A stretch of DNA of 64,000 nucleotides from Pteria penguin. Its lineage: Eukaryota > Mollusca > Bivalvia > Pterioida > Pteriidae. The stretch lies in NCBI GenBank assembly GCA_035048485.1, contig CM068588.1, positions 26,439,118 through 26,503,117 on the forward strand. The letters run 5' to 3'. The number at the start of each line of letters is the position of its first letter. Within the stretch, counting starts at the first letter, position 1. The notes below the pieces were generated by a model, which saw only the letters and a program-made list of their open reading frames with translations, ran no database searches and had not been told where the DNA came from. Shown in pieces: positions 11,101 through 20,100 of this stretch. The position numbers and the translations under genes were made by a program.

Positions 11101-14100
11101 CAATAATCTAAGAGATGGATTCCTATGTATTAACAATAAAACTTCTGTCGCATGCGAAATATAACGACACTTTTGTGGGATTTTGTCTGTCTTCACAGAT
11201 GTTACGAGTATAGCTTCTGTATAACCGTGTTCTACATGTAAATTCTTGACATTAAAGTAAGGCAAGTCTCGACATGAATGTAGTAAAGTGGTCGGGCTAG
11301 AGATAGAATCTTAAATTGTAGGCTGAATAGCCCCAATGATTGGCCACTAACTGTATACGAATGGAGATGGGTACAAGAATGGTGCACTGAATTGACTATA
11401 CAGACAGAAGAACCATGCAGTAAAATAGCCATAAAATAGTAATGCCATCAAATTGCTAAATCTTCGCAGACTGGGAAAGAAATCTTTATTCATTTTTACA
11501 CTGAATCTCTATCATAATAAAAATTTCTTACTTTGAATCACCGATACTGTTGTAGTAGTACCCCGGAATAATAGTAGTATAATCGAAATTCTGGATAGGA
11601 TACCTGGTACGGGTGTAGTAGTATGTGTTATAGTTGAAATATCGATAATACCGGTAGTTATAATAAGAGTTTCGATAATACTGGTACCGGTACGAGTGGT
11701 AGGTACTGTCAGTGATCTGTAACAGCAAGGCTACAAGAAACGATGAGAAATATAAACAGACGATTACTCATCATAATAAAGTTACTATAACATTATAATA
11801 TGATGCTGAGGCGAAGATTTACAGGGTATATATCTACAATAAATAAAATCATACAAATATCTTCTTGACATGAATAACCATATTTTGTTTATATATACTG
11901 TGATATTACAGATACACAACGGTAACGTGACAACGATGATTGACATTCGATTTTTTCTGCAGTGTTCAAATATTTCCAACTCGTATATGTCTTCGGGGTC
12001 CAAAGCAATTGCCTTTCTTGGACTTAATTATTAATATTATTAACAACAACATCCATACAAACATAAATGATAGACGTGACGACTTTGGATTTCCTACTGT
12101 TTATTGGATTAAACATCTACAAACCCCATATCCCCTTGGGGGTATCCAACAGGATAACATTTCCTCTTACCATAACAATCTCAATATATTTTCACTAAGA
12201 CCAAACGTTAAGAAAAAACAGAGGTTGCACGGTCGTCGCCGTAATGGCAACCGTAGAAGACATGGTAGAGTAAATAGGTCTACTGCGGATAGCCAGAAAT
12301 AACAGCCGTCAAGAACTTCTACATGCATTATCATCTATTCGGGTCATCAGATTAAAACTTATTCTGGGTGAGGCTGATTTAAGAAGCTAGTTTACGTTAC
12401 ACGGATTGATTTAGACTTTCATATTACATTTTTTACCCACGTATACCATCGCTTCCTCCTCAATCGCAGTTTTGTAAACAAAGGTTTAGATCTGCTTAAT
12501 ATTTCTAATATTTTTCTTGATCATAGAGTCAAATCTAAAATTCCTCAGAATTTCGAGAATGTTGAACCACCTCTGATTTGCTATCAATACCAAAAAACTA
12601 TTAGAAACCTTATATTTAATTACAGTGCAGTCACATCTAATCTCAATTCTCTTGACTCTATTTCATCGTCCTGTTCATGCAATAATTCTAAATTCATTTA
12701 TCAGCCTGCGGACCATATTATTACAGGTGATCTTAATGTATTGCGGACAAAAATCTACGTTCACTTTTTAATAAAGGGCCAAAGTAAAGGATAGATTTTA
12801 CCAAATGCCGGATTGTTGTTGAAGAAGCATTAAACACTTATTGTAAACGATGATGTAAAACTAAGGTTTAAAAAAACATGCCTTGAATGACTTGAAAAGT
12901 GAAATCTTGAAAATTATCGATATTCGCAGCGATAATTTTACGATTAATCCCCATTCATTCAAACAGTTACATTAAATACTAGTCCAGTCTATAAAAACGA
13001 CAATGGCTGATTTACATAACACTTACGTCTTTGTACCTGCTGACAAAGCAGCTAATAATATTATCATTGTTTGAAAAATATACTATATTACAGTTCTTAA
13101 AACTGAATTGAACTCTACTTCTGCGTATTTTGAAACCCCATTATTTAAAGACAAGATCCTATTTGACCATTATAAAGCTATGCGTGACTTCAATTTAAGC
13201 ATTGATAAAAACAATCTTCCAACAATATATTGACTTCCCAAATTACACAAAAATCTATATAAATAACGTTTTATATCAAATTCTAGTCATTGCTCTGTAA
13301 CCGCGCTTTCTAAACATATTACCTCAACTCTTACTGCAGATGAAGACCATGTTATCAAGTAATGCTCTTTTAAGCAATAGTAGGGTCAATTAATTTGGTT
13401 ATTGAAAAGTCATTGAAAAATTCCGTTTGAGAAATTTTGAGGCATATAACGTTTCTATATTTGATTTTTCTACACTATATACCTCTCTACCTCATGACTT
13501 AATCAAAAACAAATTGTTGCCTCTCATATGCTAGTGTTTCAACAGAGAGTCTACATCAGATCTCTGTACTTCATTTACATCTGGATTTTTCTCTAACAAA
13601 CAATATGATAATTATAAATATTGGACAGATTATTAGGATTCCTATAGGAACTAACTGTGCTTCCCTCTAGATATCTTGATGATATTTTAGTTATCGATAA
13701 CACTGAGTTTGAAAACTATATTACTGACATTGATCCATCTGAACTTCAATTAGACAAAACCAATACTTCCGACCAGGAAACACCATTTTTGGACTTAAAT
13801 ATTAAAATTATTAACAATAATATTCATACCAACATATATGATAAACGTGATGACTTTAGATTTCCTTTTGTAAATTTCCCTTATCTAGATGGTGATGTCC
13901 CCAGTCTTCCATCATGTGGTATTTATATTAGTCGATTGGTTCGGATTGCTTGAGACTGCTCTAACGTTTTGGATTTTCACGCAAAATTCTTAGCTGCAGA
14001 TTACTTTTAACCTTCATCATCTGGGTTATAAATATCATAAACTTCGAAACACTTTTGGTAAATTTTACAGATCTAAATCAGACATTTTATCTAAATTCGG

Positions 14101-17100
14101 AAATGTGAGTTTTAGCAATACGTATTCAGTGGAATTTCCCATTCCAATTTCTACGGTGATCTAGTGTACAAACTAAGGAGGGTCAAAGGTTCCGATAATT
14201 TCACATCGGCAGGTTCTAAAATTATAAAATGCTTTTGACATCGACAATATGACCCCGAGATCATCGCTAAGACCGTAGGTCTTGTATTGGGTCCATCTAC
14301 AACCCAATGCAAACTTTTAGTTGAGCGTTGCACGCTGACTAACACGGCGGTGGGGACTCTATGATGGGCCTTGTCCAAACCTTTTCAGAAAAGACAAGGT
14401 CCTGATCCTCGTCCCCTCGTTAGTCGGAACTCCTATTGTTCAAGGATCTAAGCCCGCTTACAGACAGGCAGAGCACGGTTTACTTGTGTTGATATCGCAT
14501 TACATATTTTTATAGCAACATATTATTCAATAAACGTTTCGTGTGTAATAAACTCTTATGACCTCTCTTCTTGAGAAACCTGTTGATCTTTTGATCCTTT
14601 TTTGTGTATGGAGGATTATTTTAAATGTGTGTCCTTTGATTGTGCTGCTTTTGCGGTAAAAGGGAAGGTGGTCGCCCGTAATCCGGTTAACCACACCAAT
14701 TGAGTGACCTTTGTTACTTCAATTGACCATCCTAAATAGGTATCGTAACTGCAACACAATCGAATATTTTTGTATTGCCGTTTTTCCGTGTATATTCTCC
14801 TATTATCAAGTTTTGTGTGCATGTCCTTGGTGATTTGTGTCATACAGCTTTGTCAGATGTCTTCTGTTTTCTCTTTTCACTTTTTTAGATGATGATGTCC
14901 CTAGACTCTCATTATATCGTATTTATATTAATCATTTCGTTCGGTTTGCTAGAGCCTGCACTAACGTTTTGGAGTTTCATGCAAAAAACAATGTTCAAAT
15001 CATTTTCAATTTTCTAGCTAAGGGTTATACATATAAACTCCGAAAAACCTTTGGTACATTTTACAGATCTTACTCAGATATTTTATGTAAATTCGGAAAC
15101 TCTGTCCTTAGATAGATTCTTTGGTTCACTTTTCGGTCATTTGGCTTCAACTCTGCTCTTCATATTTTTATATATTTTGAAAATTCCAATCATTCGGTCA
15201 CAAGCATCACTGAAGAGACATAACTTGTCGAAATACGCATATGGTGCACAGAATTAAAAGGTATATATGTTCTTTATTGTAACCACTAGGCCGGTGTCAC
15301 TGCTGGTGGATTGATAGTTACCGAGGTCATCATAAGTGCAGTTTTCAGTGCTTTTGTACTGACATGAAATATATTCTTCAAATTTTCAGTTATCAAATTA
15401 AGTAAATCACTCTAAAACTAAGGAGTATCTCCCTCATGCATAGCTCTGTCCTTAGATAGATTCTTTGGTTCACTTTTCGGTCATTTTGGCTTCAACTCTG
15501 CTCTTCATATTTTATATATTTTGAGAATTCCAATCATTCGGCCAAGAGCATCACTAAAGAGACGTAACTTGTCGAAATGCGCATATGGTGCACAAAATTA
15601 AAAGGTATTTATACTTATCCAGCAGAATTTCTCAGCCCAGTTTTTACGGTCGTCTAGTGTAAAAACTAAGGAGGCTTAAGGTTCCGTTAATTTCATATCG
15701 ACGGGTTCTAAAACAATTAATCGCCTTCGATATCGACAGCATAACACCAAGAACATCGCAAAGATCATAGGCCATATACAGGCTTTTACTTGCGCGTTGC
15801 ACGCTAACAGGGCGATAGGGATCGGCCTTGTTCAAACCTATTCAGAGGAGACAAGGTCCTGAACCTCGTCCCTTCTGTTAGTCGGGACTCCTACAGATCA
15901 GGGATCTGAGCTCCCTTACAGATAGGCAGAGTATGGTCTATTTATGTTGATGTCGCCTAACATAGGTTTGATACTAGCATATTATTTCATAAAACGTTTC
16001 GTGTTTTAAAATATTTATGACCTCTCGTCTTGGGAAACCTGTTGATCCTTGCTATATGGAGGATTATTTATAAATTTTTATAAATATGTGTCTTTTGCTT
16101 GTGTTGGTTTTATGGTGAGTGGGAAGGTGGGCGTCCGTAAACGGGTTGATCACACCAACTGAGTGACATTTATTTCTTTAATTTGCCGTCCTAATTCGAT
16201 ATCGTAACTGCAGCACAATCGAATATTTCTGTTTTCCGTTTTAATTTTTACTATTATCATGTTTTATTTGCATGTCTATGATTATTTGTGTCATACAGCT
16301 TTGTCAGATGTCTTCCGTTTTTACTTTCAGAAGGGTCAATTAAGTGAGATACTGTCATAGCACGCCGTCTCTCATCCGTCCCTCGTCATTCGTCAACTTT
16401 GTACACTTCTTTTTCAGAACCACAGGAGGAAATTTGTCGAAATTTGGTTTGGATGAACCAATTCCGGTACTCAATAGTGTTGTTCTTTATCGGTCAGATT
16501 CGTTAATGTGTGGATCCAGGGCAGGCGACATAGGCCCAGGAGGGTACTCTCTTTGATATACTTCTTCAGACCGGCTCTATAAATGATCAAACCGATCTTA
16601 TTATAGTAATCCAAAACGGTGTCTTCGTAAAAATTGTTGGTTTTGGTTCCACTCTCATATCAATTTTTATATCACTATATGATGTCCTTTTAAAACTCTT
16701 GTTTTCACAGGTTTTTCTGCTATTTATATAATGTTTTGGTGTTTTACAATGATGGGATGTTAGTTTTGGCTTAGTTTTGAAGTAAATTTCTGAAAAAGGA
16801 TACTTCCGATAGAGAACATTCTGATACTTTCAATCTTTTGCGCTCAAGGCGCTCAGGTAAGCAATATAGGCCCAATTCGGCCTCCTGCGTAGATTGAGAT
16901 CTATACATATCTTTGGAAAGAAGAGTTGTGAATAGCTCAACAGCATAACAATTGAAATTAAGGTATTTTTACACTATATAAAATTATGATTTTTTCTTTT
17001 CAAAGAAGTTGATATTAATAAAGGAACTTTTCAATAATAATACACACTACTACTAGTACTACAACTTCTACAACAACTAGTAGTAGTAGTAGCAGTGGTG

Positions 17101-20100
17101 GTGGTGGTAGTGATGTTGTTGGTGGTGGTGGCAGTAATATAAGTAGTAGTAATAATGAAATAACCCCCCCCCCAAAAAAAACCAAACAAACAAACAAACA
17201 AAAACAAAACAAAACAAAATAGGATATAAAAACCATTAAGAGGTCTTCCTTAGGATGATGCACTGAATTTTACTGTAGCCTCTTATTTCCCCATAACTGG
17301 TTAAGCTAACCAATAATTTCATCTGACTACATCTTTGAAATGAGAAGTCTTAAAGTTATAGTCTGTGTACTGTTTTGTAGCATATGAGATCCGCATTGTA
17401 AAGTGAATTCGATATTTATACAGAAATCTTACGAATCAAATTAATTGTCTCTCTTACCTTAGTCACTGGTTAGCTTAACAAGTGGTTAAATTTTCGAGCA
17501 ACTGGCCCCTAGATAGACAATTCCGTAGAAATTTCTGATGAAATATTTTTGAATCATGATAATTACCCTGACAAATTGAGATATCGCTGGTTTAAGAGTG
17601 AAGTCAAAATAAAGCCTTCGTGCAATAATTTAACGACTATCTTCAGATTTAATGTATAATAATAATAATAACTAAATTATTACCTGTTAATAAAACAAGC
17701 CTCATAAGGAAGTTTTTCCTCATACTGATCTCCATCATTATGTGATATGGTTCATTAAAAAAATGAAACATACACGCATTATACTTCCGTCATTAGTTCA
17801 CACAATTATATAATGTATTAAGTTTGTTTACCCTGTGCGAATCCGAGAGCACTAAGACACATGGAGATATATACATACACGTATATTACTAATATGGTGT
17901 TACCATATATGGCTTATATGCTGTCCACCTTCATAAAAAAGTAGTTTACACACCAAATTTATTGAGACAACTAATGACACGAATATATAAATATGAATCA
18001 TACAATAACATTTAGACAAGAAATGTGAGATAGAGTTTCGTATAAAAACTATTGACTGCAGGAAATGTGAGACAGAGATGGATATTGACTGCATCAAATA
18101 TAAGACAGAGTTAGATTGACTTCAGCAAATGTAAGACAGAGGACTGAGAGGTAGATATTGATTGCATCAAATGTAATTATAAAACAAACAAACAAACAAA
18201 CAAAACAAAACGAAACAAAACGAAAATAAACGTTTTGAATTGTCGATATACTTTATAAGACCTTTTGATAAGAAAATTCATTTGGAAAGAAAAAAAAAAT
18301 AGTGTTCCGATAAAAAGTGTTCGAATTTCTTGCTTATTAAGATGTAAGAAACATAGAACAATTTATGGCAATTATTGTTATACGCATCTATCTAGTTTAT
18401 AAGTATCTTCATAGTTTGTCAACTACATTTGCTTATCATCATCAGATCAATGTGAAAAGGATAGTTTTATATATCAAATAATTGTCTTTCTTTATATACG
18501 GAATGAGCCGTGGGAGTACATTGCACTGTAAGCAAATGTGTTTCCTCCTCATCATCATTAGCTCAATATTTCATTTAGATTTCTAAAGTGTAATATGCGT
18601 CTTTGTCTATAACACCCCCACCCCCACCCCCGTTTTTGCCTTGCAGGCTTTTCTAATATTTATTTTAGCTTTCTGTGCTTTAAAATTCTTCTGTGTCCTT
18701 AGTCTTAGTTGTATATGTAGTGCAGACATTATTTTATCTTGTTCATAATAAGTACTGTGATGATGTTTTATGGTCCATTATAGGTGCTTTGTTGTTTTAT
18801 ATGTTATACATGTCGGTCAAAAGCTCTTTAGAGCTTGTATTTACATTTTGTCTTTATGCCGACTTAAAATAAATATTGTCTCTATCTCACTAAAACTCGA
18901 TCTATCACGCTCCTGTTGGCTGTGCCGTGTCTTGTCTTATTTTACACAGACACTGTTTTACCCTCGATCCATCTATCTCCTTAGTTTTATCGTGTTTGCT
19001 TTGTCTTGTTTTGTCTTATTTTACACAGGCACTGTTTTACCCTCGAATGTTCTTATATTGACTACTTTTTACGGGAAATTTATCAGCTCAGCGCGTCACC
19101 CCTCACCTTTCCCCATCTGCCAAACATTCTTACTTTAATGAAATATTATCATATACACAACAAACAACTTTGAAGATATTTATATCAAGAGATGGCTTTA
19201 AAACCGACTCGTCTCTGCTCCTCATGTTCTACAAGTTATGATTACAATTTATTCACAAAAGCCTGATGACATGCATCTTGTTCTTTTATTATTTATCTAT
19301 TATTTTTCATCCGCCACTTCCTTATTGCATATTTCCGTTATTTTCCCTTTAGGGTATCAAACTTTGAATTTTACTTCCCTATGACAAGTGAAAATTAGTT
19401 AATTTGGACATTAGCTTTTGAAAAGTGATAACAAAGAGATATTTATAATGAACCACAATGTTAATTGGCGATTTTTGTAATACTGAGTTATTTCCCATTT
19501 GTGTAGGTATCTGACCTCGGAATCATTGTGACGTCTTACAATTTCTATGGAAGCGTCACTTTGGGGCCCCAATTTCCCTGAATTTTATATCGGTTTCCAT
19601 CACAATTACGTCACAAATATAGAACCGGCTAACGTCACAATTATTCTGGCTGATAACTGCTCAAAGGGCAGATAACTCTTTCTTACAAAAGGCCCAATTA
19701 AACTGTATTTTGCTTGTTTGAGATTATTGTATAAAACAGTAAGAAAGAAACAACTATACTATACGTATATGAATATAAAATGAAGACTAAAGACCGAAAA
19801 ATAAAAGATACTTTTACTTTAAATGACGTTTTCCCAGGAAAATTCAATCGAAGCGAGTAACCTTGATGCAACCATTGCACTTTATCAAATGTACGTGATA
19901 TTGTTACGGACTTGCCATGGAATTTAAATAAACATACAGGAGTTCTTTAAAATAAATGTTTTCTATGTGTAATTCCAATTTCAATAATCAAACACTTTTT
20001 ACAAGAGCTTCTCAGTGAAAACTCGACGCGTATTGTCGTACTGTTACTCGGCGTAGATTTGAAGTTGGATACAGGACAATAGTCGGGAACCATCGTAGAA

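Larger units (their letters stand above)
13890..16325. repeat. Tandem duplication of the retroelement 3' third and flank
   Basis: Block 13890-14880 recurs as 14886-16325: the GATGTCCC start, the CAAGGTCCTGA region (14394, 15848), the GGAGGATTATTT region (14610, 16060), and the end TCATACAGCTTTGTCAGATG (14842, 16291). Copy B is longer mainly because of the repeat pair at 15101-15606. Confidence 0.8.

Noticed and set aside
11785..12003. 72-aa minus-strand frame, possible upstream exon of the Tyr-rich protein
   Set aside because: It overlaps the antisense of a reverse-transcriptase fragment and has no donor in a usable phase.
17015..17263. 82-aa hydrophobic frame
   Set aside because: Translation of a trinucleotide and CAAA microsatellite.
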